DNA of 35,950 nucleotides from Clostridia bacterium (lineage in GTDB: Bacteria; Bacillota; Clostridia; UBA1212): the NCBI GenBank assembly GCA_017848335.1, contig JAGDAX010000168.1:1-35950 (forward strand), in the 5' to 3' direction. Shown in pieces: positions 15,115 to 22,533 of this stretch (positions are counted from its first letter, which is position 1; every line of letters begins with the position of its first letter). The position numbers and the translations under genes were made by a program. Below the pieces are notes generated by a model that searched no databases, was not told where the DNA came from, and worked only from the letters and a program-made list of their open reading frames with translations.

Positions 15115-16457
15115 TTTGTAACCTCCAGTCCGAAGAAATCATCCCAGAAGCCCGGGTAGGACTTGTCGACGCACTTGTGCCCGTCAATATGCACATCGCC
15201 GCTGCAGTAGAGCGACATCATCGCGCCGGCCATGGCTATCCGGTGGTCGTTCTGAGAATCCAGCGTGCCGCCCGGGAGAGTTTCCCTGCCCGTAACGACC
15301 ATGCCGTCCTCCGTCTCGACTGCCTCTCCGCCCAGCGCGTTTATCATCTGAACGGTGGACCTGATGCGGTCGGACTCCTTGAAGCGGAGCCTGCCTGCGT
15401 TTTTGATGACCGTTTCACCGGGAATGCCCGCGGCAAGGGCCGCCACCACCGGCACCAGATCCGGAATATCGGACGCGTCTATTGTCTGCGGAGCCATCCT
15501 GCCTGACCTGACAAGAATTCCCTCCGCCCTGTTTTCTGTTTCAGCGCCGAAGCCCTCCAGTATCCGCAGGATTCTCCTGTCGCCCTGGTCGGAGGCGGCG
15601 TCGAGGCCGCTTACCGTGATGCCCTTGCGCGACGCCGCGCCCATGCAAAGAAAGAATGCGGCGTTTGACCAGTCGCCCTCGGGCGTTCTGCAGCCCGAGA
15701 CCTTATATTTTTGGCCGCCTTTGATTCTGACGCTCCTCTCGAAAGGAGTAGTGCTTTCGGACAAAGCGGCGCCTTCGTGATCCGGGGAAGCCAAACCGGC
15801 CCGGCCGGCGGAAACATCCGCCTTCACCTCCGGGAAATCCACTTCCACGCCTGCGTCCCTTAGCGCGCCCAGCGTCATGAGCGCGTAGTCCACGGATTCA
15901 AGTCTGCCCTCGATGACTATCTCGCTGTCACCCTCAAGCAGCGGAAGCGCGAACATCAGTCCCGACACGAACTGCGACGAAATGCCGCCGGGGATGCGGA
16001 ACGCGCCCGCCTCGAGCTTGCCGGACACCAGCAGCAGGTCATTCTCGCGCACAATATTCATGCCGTGGCGCATAAGCTCGCTGAAGTACGCGTCATTTGG
16101 CCTTTGGGGAAGCCGCCCTTCCATGTGGAACACGGCAATGCGGTCCAACGCGCCGCAGAGAGGAAGCAGAAATCTGAGAGTCGAGCCGCTTTCGCCGCAG
16201 TTAAGATGTCTCACCACGCTGCCGGGGGGCCCGGATACGGGCGTAATTTCGAACACGCCGTCCCTCCGCTCGATCCTCGCGCCAAGCCCGTTAAGGCAAT
16301 CCACCGTCGCGTCAATATCCCTCGAACTCACGGGACAGTAGATGCCGCCCGGTGTTTCGGAAAGCGCGCCGCATATAAGCATCCTGTGAAGCTTTGACTT
16401 TGAGGGCGGCGCCGCCACAGCGCCCGACCTTTTGCCGCCTCTTATGGCAAGTGTCAT
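15111..16457 (-). CDS. aroA: 3-phosphoshikimate 1-carboxyvinyltransferase (EPSP synthase)
   Basis: A 448-residue enzyme joining shikimate-3-phosphate and PEP to form EPSP. Signatures: PPSKSKLHRML near residue 16, GESGSTLRFLLPL near 83, GDWSNAAFF, RFKESDRIRST and DHRIAMAGAM. The start is the ATG at 16457, which overlaps the aroB stop as ATGA and has GGGAGGTG upstream; an in-frame extension to 16619 merely reads the aroB sequence in another frame. Compared with usual members (about 430 residues) there is an extra, poorly structured-looking stretch before RIKGGQKYKVSG, containing GLASPDHEGAALSESTTPFE. The substrate-binding residues I can see are all kept. Confidence 0.94.
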   Translation of the reverse strand: MTLAIRGGKRSGAVAAPPSKSKLHRMLICGALSETPGGIYCPVSSRDIDATVDCLNGLGARIERRDGVFEITPVSGPPGSVVRHLNCGESGSTLRFLLPLCGALDRIAVFHMEGRLPQRPNDAYFSELMRHGMNIVRENDLLLVSGKLEAGAFRIPGGISSQFVSGLMFALPLLEGDSEIVIEGRLESVDYALMTLGALRDAGVEVDFPEVKADVSAGRAGLASPDHEGAALSESTTPFERSVRIKGGQKYKVSGCRTPEGDWSNAAFFLCMGAASRKGITVSGLDAASDQGDRRILRILEGFGAETENRAEGILVRSGRMAPQTIDASDIPDLVPVVAALAAGIPGETVIKNAGRLRFKESDRIRSTVQMINALGGEAVETEDGMVVTGRETLPGGTLDSQNDHRIAMAGAMMSLYCSGDVHIDGHKCVDKSYPGFWDDFFGLEVTK

Positions 16458-17512
16458 TTCACACCTCCCGCCAGCAGCCACTTCATGAGCTCGGGCCTGT
16501 TGATCATCTTCAGTATGCAATCCCCGGCGCTCCTCGGCACCACGATGGTGATGACGTCGCCGCCGGATTTCTTGTCGTTCTGCGCGGCCTCCAAAAGCTT
16601 CTCCGCCGGATAGCCGCACCTTGCGGGCAGGCTGTATTGCTCGAGAAGCCCGTGAAGAGCCTCATACGCGCTGCCGTCCGTAAATCCCAGCACAGCCGCC
16701 GCCTTCGTTATGACGTCCATGCCCGCGGAGACTGCCATTCCGTGCGGAATCGTATAATTACTGCAGCGCTCGATGGCATGGCCCACCGTGTGCCCGAAAT
16801 TGAGAAGCATTCTGGAGCCTCTGTCGAACTCGTCCTCCTCCACAAGCTTCCGCTTCATGTCGACGCAGACGGCGATGACGTCCTCGTACTGTTCGTTCAC
16901 GGGCCTCGCGGAGATCGCGTCCATAAGCTCGCGGCTTCCTATCATCCCGTATTTTATGATCTCGGCGCAGCCGTTTCTGTATTCGAGATTCGGCAGCGTC
17001 CGCAGCGTGTCAACGTCGTGGATCACGATCAAAGGCTGGCAGAAGCAGCCCACCTGGTTTTTGCCGCATTCGAGGTCAACGCCCGTCTTGCCGCCCACGG
17101 AGGAATCCACCGCCGCCAGAAGCGTTGTGGGGATCTGCACGTAATCGATGCCGCGTTGGTAAGTGGCCGCAGCGAAGCCCGTTATGTCTCCCACGACGCC
17201 GCCGCCCAGCGCGACAATAATATCCGTCCTCGTATAGTGGAGCGAGCCCATCCGCTCAAGTATCGCGCCGTACACGGAAAGGTTTTTGGATGCCTCTCCG
17301 TGGGGCATTACGAAGGCGTCCGTGGAAAAGCCCGCGCTCCGGAGGCTCTTGTCGAGCACTCTGCCGTACACAGGATAGACGTTGTCGTCGGAGACGATGA
17401 AAGCTTTTTTCCCCTTCGCCAGCGGCTTGATCGATTCGCCCGCAGACGCGAGAAGGCCGCTTCCTATGAGCACCTCATATTCCTTTGAAGATCTGACGGT
17501 AACGGTTCTCAT
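16454..17512 (-). CDS. aroB: 3-dehydroquinate synthase
   Basis: A 352-residue NAD- and metal-dependent enzyme that makes 3-dehydroquinate from DAHP. It shows GGGVVGDITGFAAATYQRG, PTTLLAAVDSSVGGKTGVDL, EIIKYGMIG and NFGHTVGHAIE, the last carrying metal-ligand histidines. The start ATG shares one base with the tyrA stop codon (TAATG), and its own stop overlaps the aroA start. Length and motifs are normal for the family. Confidence 0.96.
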   Translation of the reverse strand: MRTVTVRSSKEYEVLIGSGLLASAGESIKPLAKGKKAFIVSDDNVYPVYGRVLDKSLRSAGFSTDAFVMPHGEASKNLSVYGAILERMGSLHYTRTDIIVALGGGVVGDITGFAAATYQRGIDYVQIPTTLLAAVDSSVGGKTGVDLECGKNQVGCFCQPLIVIHDVDTLRTLPNLEYRNGCAEIIKYGMIGSRELMDAISARPVNEQYEDVIAVCVDMKRKLVEEDEFDRGSRMLLNFGHTVGHAIERCSNYTIPHGMAVSAGMDVITKAAAVLGFTDGSAYEALHGLLEQYSLPARCGYPAEKLLEAAQNDKKSGGDVITIVVPRSAGDCILKMINRPELMKWLLAGGVK

Positions 17513-18342
17513 TAACCGTCCACCTCCTCCTTGCGTTGTTTGCCCTCCTCGAGAAGTCTCAAAAGAGTCTCCCTGTCGCCGGAAGCCAGCGCGTCCCGGT
17601 ATTCGCCGAGGCTGCGGATCATATTGTCGATCTCCTCAAGCAGGTAATCGCTGTTTTCCAAAAAGAGCTCGGTCCACATTTCCGGATTGAGCCAGGCGAC
17701 CCTGGTCATGTCCTTGTAGCTGCCGGCCGAAAAGCCCTTGTGCGCGGAAGCCGTCGGGCTCTTTATGTAAGCGCTGGAAACCACGTGGGCCAGCTGCGAG
17801 GTAAACGCGATAATGCGGTCGTGCTCCTCCGCCGTGGTAATGGAGATCCTCCCGAAGCCCGCGGGCAGCAGCAGCCTCTTTATGCGCGCAAAGAGCTCGA
17901 TGTCGTCGAAGCGCTCCGGCACAATGACCATCGGCGCGCCCTTGAACATATTGCCCCTCGCGTACTTATACCCGGAATACTGCGTCCCGGCCATGGGGTG
18001 TCCGCCCACGTAGGTAAAGCCGTACTGCTCCGCCAGCCTGAAGCCTTCGCGCGTGACCTGCCGCTTGGTGCCGCAGCAGTCGATGACCACCGGCTTTGTC
18101 CCTATTTTCGAAGCCTTCGCGGTCAGAAACCCGACCACCGCCTCCGGGTAGGTGCAAAGAAGTATAACGTCGCACTCCCCCAGCCTGTCGTCCGTAAGCT
18201 CGCCGGCCACGTCGCCCGAAAGCTCCGCGAATTTCAGGACCGATTCCGTCCTGTTGGCGGCCAGCACGGTGTGCCCCGCCTCGTTGTATGCCTTTGCGAA
18301 GGAGCCTCCCATGAGGCCCAGCCCGACAATGCCCGCGATCAT
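17512..18342 (-). CDS. tyrA: Prephenate dehydrogenase
   Basis: A 276-residue NAD(P)-dependent enzyme that turns prephenate into 4-hydroxyphenylpyruvate for tyrosine. The Rossmann motif GLGLMGGS is at residues 7-14, and the family block GGHPMAGTQYSGYKYARG contains the HPMAG signature. FTSQLAHVVSSA, with the conserved His, follows near residue 175. It lacks the C-terminal ACT domain found in some Bacillota enzymes, and no chorismate mutase domain is fused. It overlaps aroF upstream by four bases and aroB downstream by one, so translation is tightly coupled. Confidence 0.93.
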   Translation of the reverse strand: MIAGIVGLGLMGGSFAKAYNEAGHTVLAANRTESVLKFAELSGDVAGELTDDRLGECDVILLCTYPEAVVGFLTAKASKIGTKPVVIDCCGTKRQVTREGFRLAEQYGFTYVGGHPMAGTQYSGYKYARGNMFKGAPMVIVPERFDDIELFARIKRLLLPAGFGRISITTAEEHDRIIAFTSQLAHVVSSAYIKSPTASAHKGFSAGSYKDMTRVAWLNPEMWTELFLENSDYLLEEIDNMIRSLGEYRDALASGDRETLLRLLEEGKQRKEEVDG

Positions 18343-19340
18343 TTGATCGCCTCCCTGACCGCGTTGATCTTCCTGACCAGACTGTCATATTCCTCAGGCT
18401 TCAGCGACTGGGCTCCGTCGCACAGTGCGTGCAGAGGGTCGTTGTGAACCTCCACGATCAGTCCGTCCGCTCCCGCAGCCACAGCCGCCAATGCCATCGG
18501 AGGCACCATGCGCGCAATACCCGTCGCGTGGCTCGGATCCACTATCACCGGCAGATGCGAAAGCTCGTGAAGCATCGGCACCGCCGAAAGATCCAGCGTG
18601 TTCCTGAGGTAGTCGCTGTACGTCCTGATTCCCCTCTCGCAGAGGATGACGTTCTCGTTGCCGCTGGCCATAATATATTCCGCGCTCATAAGGAGCTCCT
18701 TGAGCGTATTCGCCAGCCCGCGCTTCAGCAAAATCGGCTTGTCCGTGTGTCCCAGCTCCCTCAGCAGGTCGAAATTCTGCATATTCCTGGCGCCCACCTG
18801 CAGCACGTCCACGTCCGCGAAGAGCTCCAGATCCGAAGCGCTCATTATCTCCGTAACGATCGGAAGCCCCGTCTCCTGCCTTGCGATCTTCAGAAGCTCG
18901 ATGCCCGTGGCCTTGAGACCCTGGAAGTCGTATGGCGACGTCCTCGGCTTAAAAGCGCCTCCCCGAAGCATATTGGCCCCGGACTGCTTCACCGCCTTTG
19001 CCACCGCGACGATCTGTTCCTCCGTCTCAACCGAGCAGGGCCCCGCGATAAGGCAGAAGCTGCCGCCGCCTATCTTCGCGTCACCCACGGTGATCACCGT
19101 GTCGTCCGGATGGAATTTCCTGTTGCAGCACTTAAAAGTCTCGGTAACACGGCTCACTGACTCCACGATATCAAGGCTCGCGATAAGCTCCATATCCACC
19201 TTGCCGGTGTCTCCGATAAGGCCCAGCACGGTCTGATATTCTCCCTTTGAAATGTGAACGCCCAGGCCCATGCCCTTCAGCCAGTCCACCAGCTGGTTCT
19301 GCTTTTCGTCCGCCGTATCCGGCTTCAATGCTACGATCAT
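18339..19340 (-). CDS. aroF: 3-deoxy-7-phosphoheptulonate (DAHP) synthase, type I-beta
   Basis: A 333-residue enzyme that condenses PEP and erythrose-4-phosphate, the entry step of the shikimate pathway. Residues 1-70 form a ferredoxin-like regulatory domain, as in the Thermotoga-type enzyme, where it binds Tyr or Phe. The barrel has [11 protein letters not shown] near residue 97, [39 protein letters not shown] and VDPSHATG. It is the first gene of the operon, with GGAGG nine bases before the ATG. Directly upstream lies a terminator-like hairpin, suggesting attenuation. Regulation of the enzyme by the N-terminal domain is known for the family, not shown here. Confidence 0.95.
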   Translation of the reverse strand: MIVALKPDTADEKQNQLVDWLKGMGLGVHISKGEYQTVLGLIGDTGKVDMELIASLDIVESVSRVTETFKCCNRKFHPDDTVITVGDAKIGGGSFCLIAGPCSVETEEQIVAVAKAVKQSGANMLRGGAFKPRTSPYDFQGLKATGIELLKIARQETGLPIVTEIMSASDLELFADVDVLQVGARNMQNFDLLRELGHTDKPILLKRGLANTLKELLMSAEYIMASGNENVILCERGIRTYSDYLRNTLDLSAVPMLHELSHLPVIVDPSHATGIARMVPPMALAAVAAGADGLIVEVHNDPLHALCDGAQSLKPEEYDSLVRKINAVREAIK

Positions 19341-19354
19341 TTCAACGCCTCCGA

Positions 19355-19394
19355 TAAAATAAAAAGTGCCGCCATAATAAAACTAATGCGACAC
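19355..19394 (-). terminator. Terminator-like hairpin in the aro operon leader (candidate attenuator)
   Basis: On the minus strand GTGTCGC pairs with GCGGCAC (7 bp with one G-U) around a 15-base loop and is followed at once by TTTTTATTTT. It ends just before the aroF ribosome site. No T-box core motif was found. A possible nine-codon leader (MHGFMNRIS) starts near 19430 but has only one Phe. The arrangement suggests transcription control of the whole operon; the signal is unknown. Confidence 0.55.
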
Positions 19395-19433
19395 CCGAAT
19401 ATTATGAAATCCTATTCATAAATCCATGCATCG

Positions 19434-19468
19434 CAAAAAGCCTTACTTATAGATTTTAGAAGTAAAGC
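19434..19468 (-). terminator. Intrinsic terminator ending the structured RNA
   Basis: GCTTTACTT and AAGTAAGGC form a 9-bp stem (one G-U pair) with an 11-base loop, followed by TTTTTG on the minus strand. Confidence 0.65.
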
Positions 19469-19643
19469 CCTGATCAAAACCACCAATAATAAAAGTTTCC
19501 GTTTGCGATGCGGATAAATGTTCTCATACTTGCTCAGCCTTCCGTCTAACAGTGGAAGTAAAGTCCGAACCGGGATCCGGTTCCGATAAATCAGCCTGCC
19601 CGAGTTGCCCGTGGCTTGGCCGCGGAGCGGCGGCTGATTTATA
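19434..19643 (-). ncRNA. Compact structured RNA of about 210 nt, class uncertain (raiA-type considered)
   Basis: The predicted transcript begins about seven bases after a consensus -10 and ends at an intrinsic terminator. Its 5' end is an 11-bp stem (ATAAATCAGCC / GGCTGATTTAT, plus-strand arms 19586-19596 and 19632-19642) that encloses a GCCGC/GCGGC hairpin. A second perfect 7-bp hairpin (GAACCGG / CCGGTTC) lies at 19567-19583. The nine-mer CTTTACTTC occurs twice (19555-19563 and 19459-19467); the second copy is the 5' arm of the terminator, so alternative pairing is possible. The size and place suggest a stand-alone RNA such as the raiA RNA of Bacillota, but I cannot recall that consensus well enough to assign it. 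Small open frames across it have no ribosome site worth trusting. Confidence 0.55.
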
Positions 19644-19652
19644 TACACTTTC

Positions 19653-19681
19653 ATTGTAACACAATTTTCGACGGGCGTCAA
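19653..19681 (-). promoter_or_regulatory. Consensus sigma-70 promoter of the structured RNA
   Basis: TTGACG, a 17-base spacer and TACAAT on the minus strand. The predicted start is right at the first stem of the RNA. It is one of the two best promoters in the window and may also feed the aromatic operon by read-through. Confidence 0.8.
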
Positions 19682-19738
19682 CAAAAATATTAGATTTGGT
19701 TGAAGTGACTTTGAGCGCCAGGAGCAAGGCCGGAGGCA

Positions 19739-19896
19739 GGCGCGTTCCGCGCGAGTTACGGCCTGCGAGTTACCGGTTATGGGACTTGAACTATGGGACT
19801 TGAGCTATGGGACTTGAACTATGGGACTTGAGCTACGGGACTTGAGCTACGGGACCGGAGGGCCGGGAGCCGGGGGACGGGACTCCGGCAGCATTG
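19739..19896 (+). repeat. Mosaic intergenic repeat: family B piece, 14-bp tandem array and family C piece
   Basis: Three parts adjoin. 19739-19775 is family B (GCGCGTTCCGCGCGAGTTACG and on), found inverted at 28942-28999. 19778-19847 holds five 14-bp units (TATGGGACTTGAAC, TATGGGACTTGAGC). 19848-19896 is family C (TACGGGACCGGAGGGCC to GGGACTCCGGCAGC), found again at 21183-21236. The stretch 19963-20167 beyond the following terminator shows no gene or repeat; it is the 3' untranslated region of the gene at 20168. Confidence 0.8.
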
Positions 19897-19903
19897 TTTA
19901 CAT

Positions 19904-19962
19904 AAAAATCCCGCGCCCTCACACGTATTACACAAACATAATAACGTGCGAAGACGCGGGAA
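19904..19962 (-). terminator. Intrinsic terminator downstream of the 235-residue surface protein gene
   Basis: CCCGCG and CGCGGG close a long hairpin whose inner arms (CGCACGT / ACGTGTG) also pair; TTTTT follows on the minus strand. It lies about 200 bases after the stop codon, leaving a long 3' region. Its core resembles the terminator at 21266-21317. Confidence 0.65.
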
Positions 19963-20167
19963 CCCTAAAACCTCATCTGAGACAGCCCGCATTAGATCTA
20001 ACCAAAGGAGAACAGAATTACCCTTGCGGCTTGTCCATGAGTGTATTCGAAAATCAGGCGGCAGCCACCCCTCCGAAGATTATCTGTTTCGATGCAGACT
20101 GTGCCGCCGCTTCCCTGACTGATCTGCGATGTTCAGGTGTTCAGTTGCCTGACTTGCCGGGCACTTA

Positions 20168-20875
20168 TCAGAATACTTTCTTCCTTGCGAAAATGACCGC
20201 GCCCAATGCGAGCACTGCCACAATCGCGAGGATTGCCGCCCCGTTATCGCCGGTAGGCGGAGGTGTAACCGGGTCATCTGTAGGATTGTCAACAGGGCCG
20301 TCGACAGGGCCGTCTACGGGGGAGCTGTCATCAGCTATGCCTATGAATGTAATCTTAGTGTTGGGAACCTTGGCATCTCCCGAGGCAACTGCGTTCTCAT
20401 CGATTTCATAAAGGTCTCCGCCGGCCTTGGCAACAATAACGATAGTATTGGTGTTGGTGAGGCCTTCTGTCGGAACCACGATTTCGAATCTGGCAGCGTA
20501 AGCTCCGCCGTTTTCTTTTGCCTGCACAGCGGCGATATCAGGGGCATTGAAATCAAGAGCGCCTTCAACGAACACAACTTCGTTGTTGTTGATCTTGTAT
20601 CCCATTCCTTGGAGCTCCTGCTCGAAGCCTATCCAGCCGCGGAAGGAAACGTTCTTTACGGAACCGTCGCTGCTGTCGATCGTCCTGTTGACTGAGTCGA
20701 GCTTGTCGGATGCCACTCCGTCGCCTTTTCCGAAATTGAGCTCTTCGCCCTCAAGACCGCGATTGGTATAAAAGCTGTCAAAGGACGCCTTGCGGAAATC
20801 AGCTGCGTATGCGGAAACAGCCGCGGCGGAAAGCACAAATGCCAAAGCAAGTACTAAAGCAAATATTCTCTTCAT
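20168..20875 (-). CDS. Small surface protein with PPTGD sortase-like signal, paralogue of the 339-residue protein
   Basis: A 235-residue secreted protein. The signal peptide is MKRIFALVLALAFVLSAAAV with cleavage near AYA-ADF. One domain (about 30-180) matches the second domain of the 339-residue protein: SFDSFYTN, FRGWIGFEQELQGMGYKINN, AARFEIVVPTEGLTNTN and a final TKITFIG. A Pro/Asp-rich linker (PVDGPVDGPVDNPTDDP) leads to PPPTGD, a hydrophobic segment and ARKKVF, which is a sortase-type anchor. GGAGG lies seven bases before the ATG. The domain is of unknown function; two copies in one neighbourhood suggest an expanded lineage-specific surface family. Confidence 0.8.
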   Translation of the reverse strand: MKRIFALVLALAFVLSAAAVSAYAADFRKASFDSFYTNRGLEGEELNFGKGDGVASDKLDSVNRTIDSSDGSVKNVSFRGWIGFEQELQGMGYKINNNEVVFVEGALDFNAPDIAAVQAKENGGAYAARFEIVVPTEGLTNTNTIVIVAKAGGDLYEIDENAVASGDAKVPNTKITFIGIADDSSPVDGPVDGPVDNPTDDPVTPPPTGDNGAAILAIVAVLALGAVIFARKKVF

Positions 20876-20932
20876 GATAATCCTCCATGATAGTTATATA
20901 GTAACCGCAACGGTGTCGCGGCCCGTGAATTC

Positions 20933-20961
20933 ATTATAACAGATTTCGACGGTTCATGCAA
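20933..20961 (-). promoter_or_regulatory. Sigma-70-type promoter of the 235-residue surface protein gene
   Basis: TTGCAT, a 17-base spacer and TATAAT on the minus strand, about 60 bases upstream of the start codon. Confidence 0.75.
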
Positions 20962-21020
20962 ACTAAACTTTCGGGTTGATTGGAGTGGATCGGATCGACA
21001 AGAACAAGGCTAAAGGCAAG

Positions 21021-21082
21021 AGGCCAGAGACCGGAGACCTCCGGCAGCTGCTGAATGAATCGGATTCCGCGTCTGCATTTTG
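21021..21082 (+). repeat. Dispersed intergenic repeat, family A, copy 2
   Basis: This stretch (AGAGACCGGAGACC, GGCAGCTGCTGAATGAAT, CGGATTCCGCGTCTGCATTT) is the near reverse complement of 10871-10957. The long gap 20876-21354 has no gene; besides the promoter it is made of this copy, a heptamer array, a family C copy and a terminator. Confidence 0.8.
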
Positions 21083-21087
21083 AACAA

Positions 21088-21136
21088 GTGCCAAGTGCCG
21101 GGTGCCGGGTGCCAAGTGCCAAGTGCCGGGTGCCGC
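21088..21136 (+). repeat. GTGCCRR heptamer array, seven units
   Basis: Seven tandem heptamers of the form GTGCCAA or GTGCCGG with no interruption; the last ends in GC. Confidence 0.9.
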
Positions 21137-21182
21137 TTCGCGGCAGTTATGGAACCGGAGTTAAGAGCTCTGGGATTGCGGT

Positions 21183-21236
21183 TACGGGACCGGAGGGCCA
21201 TGAGCCGGGCGCCGGGACTCCGGCTGCGCAGCGTTC
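21183..21236 (+). repeat. Dispersed intergenic repeat, family C, copy 2
   Basis: TTACGGGACCGGAGGGCC, a short variable part, then CCGGGACTCCGGCTGC. It matches 19848-19896, and as there it is followed within about 35 bases by a terminator hairpin with a shared CCCTCA(C/T)ACGTA core. The pair therefore forms a duplicated module of roughly 115-135 bp. Confidence 0.8.
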
Positions 21237-21265
21237 CTTAAATCACACTGAATTCCTCAGCAGAA

Positions 21266-21317
21266 AACAAAAACCGCAGCCCTCATACGTAATCATATGA
21301 GAAGGCCGCGGTTTTCG
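21266..21317 (-). terminator. Intrinsic terminator of the discoidin-fprA unit
   Basis: The minus strand shows AAAACCGCGGCC...CTCATA, an 8-base loop, TATGAG...GGCTGCGGTTTT and further T-rich sequence. It is a long, nearly complete stem 40 bases after the fprA stop. Confidence 0.75.
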
Positions 21318-21354
21318 GCAAATCATCTAAGGCTTCTGCTTATTTCAAGGCATT

Positions 21355-22533
21355 TCAGCTTTTTGCCGACAATTCCTCTGCCAGCGCGTCCAGCTTCAGG
21401 AAGGTCTCGCCGTCCGGAGCAGATACTATCCGCACCTCCGTGTCCGCAAAGGTGATATCCTTGCAGCCGGAAAGCAGCTCCTTCATGACCCTGGCGGCGG
21501 TCGGCGCCCAGGAACCGTTCTCGATGATTCCCACCGTTCTGCCGCGGTACCCCCTCAGCGCCAGCGCCTCGATAAATTCCCGCATATGCGGAAAAACGTC
21601 GGTATTGTACGTAGTGGAAGCCAGCACCAGCTTGTCATATCTGAAGGCATCACCGATCGCCTCCGCAACGTCGCATCTTGCCAGATCGTATATCGCCACC
21701 GGGCCCGCGCCGCCTGTAGCCAGCTTGCCGAAAAGGTGACAGGCTGCCTTGGCGGTATTCCCGTACACCGAGGTGTAGGCTATCGTGACGCCCTTTTCCT
21801 CCGGCTCATACGAGGACCAGGTGTTATAGAGCTCCACGCAGCGCCCAGCGTCGTGACTTATGACCGGCCCGTGAAGAGGGCAGATCGTCCTGACGTCAAG
21901 CGACGAGACCTTCCTGAGCAGGGCCTGCACCTGCGCGCCGTATTTCCCGACAATGCCGAAATAGTAACGCCTTGCTTCGCTGTCCCAGTCCTCTCCCACG
22001 TCCGTCACGTCCCGGCCGTGTATGGCCCCGAATTTGCCGAACGCGTCTGCCGAGAACAGGACGCCGCCGCTCTTTTCGTAAGCCACCGTGACCTCCGGCC
22101 AGTGCACCATTGGCGCGGCAATAAACGAAAGCTCGCAGCCACCCAGCGACAACGTATCCCCCTCCGAGACAGCTATACGCCGCTCCGGGAAATCATTGCC
22201 GAAGAAATTCTTCATCATCGCGAAGGCCTTCTGCGAAGATACTATCCGGGCCTCCGGGTACCTCTCCATAAACTTCAAAATGCCCGAGGAATGGTCCGGC
22301 TCCATGTGCAGGACCACCAGATAGTCAGGCTTCCTTTCGCCTAGTGCCTCACCGATATTCGAGAGCCACCGGTCCGCGAAGCTCTTCTCGACAGCGTCCA
22401 TAACGGCAGCCCTGTCGTCCGCGATCACATACGAATTGTATGACATGCCCCCGGGGACCTTGAAGTGCGACTCAAACAGGTCGAGCTTCACGTCGTCGAC
22501 GCCCACATAGTACAATTTTTCCGATAATTTCAT
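21355..22533 (-). CDS. fprA: Flavodiiron protein (FprA / rubredoxin:oxygen oxidoreductase type)
   Basis: A 392-residue cytoplasmic enzyme that reduces oxygen to water or nitric oxide to nitrous oxide in anaerobes. Residues 1-250 are a beta-lactamase-like diiron domain with HMEPDHSSG (the H-x-E-x-D-H ligands), MVHWPEVTV, FSADAFGKFG and CPLHGPVI. Residues about 255-392 are a flavodoxin domain with TSVYGNTAKAA and the loop STTYNTDVFPHM. No rubredoxin domain is attached. The start is the ATG at 22533, which overlaps the stop of the upstream discoidin gene (ATGA); a longer frame to 22620 would read inside that gene. This coupling to a secreted protein gene is odd. Electrons must come from a rubredoxin encoded elsewhere. 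Confidence 0.93.
   Translation of the reverse strand: MKLSEKLYYVGVDDVKLDLFESHFKVPGGMSYNSYVIADDRAAVMDAVEKSFADRWLSNIGEALGERKPDYLVVLHMEPDHSSGILKFMERYPEARIVSSQKAFAMMKNFFGNDFPERRIAVSEGDTLSLGGCELSFIAAPMVHWPEVTVAYEKSGGVLFSADAFGKFGAIHGRDVTDVGEDWDSEARRYYFGIVGKYGAQVQALLRKVSSLDVRTICPLHGPVISHDAGRCVELYNTWSSYEPEEKGVTIAYTSVYGNTAKAACHLFGKLATGGAGPVAIYDLARCDVAEAIGDAFRYDKLVLASTTYNTDVFPHMREFIEALALRGYRGRTVGIIENGSWAPTAARVMKELLSGCKDITFADTEVRIVSAPDGETFLKLDALAEELSAKS

Noticed and set aside
19400..19432. A classic attenuation leader peptide (MHGFMNRIS) before aroF.
   Set aside because: It contains one Phe and no run of aromatic codons, and lacks a clear ribosome site.
19341..19440. T-box riboswitch before the aromatic operon.
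   Set aside because: No AGGGTGG-ACCGCG core or AGTA box is visible on the minus strand, although a terminator is present.
19412..19684. A 90-codon minus-strand frame across the region upstream of aroF, and a 67-codon frame in another phase.
   Set aside because: The promoter lies inside the longer frame, no ribosome site is present, and the sequence is better explained by paired stems of a structured RNA.
21088..21136. CRISPR array.
   Set aside because: The units are 7 bp in direct contact with no spacers; none of the tandem arrays in the window has spacer structure, and there are no cas genes.
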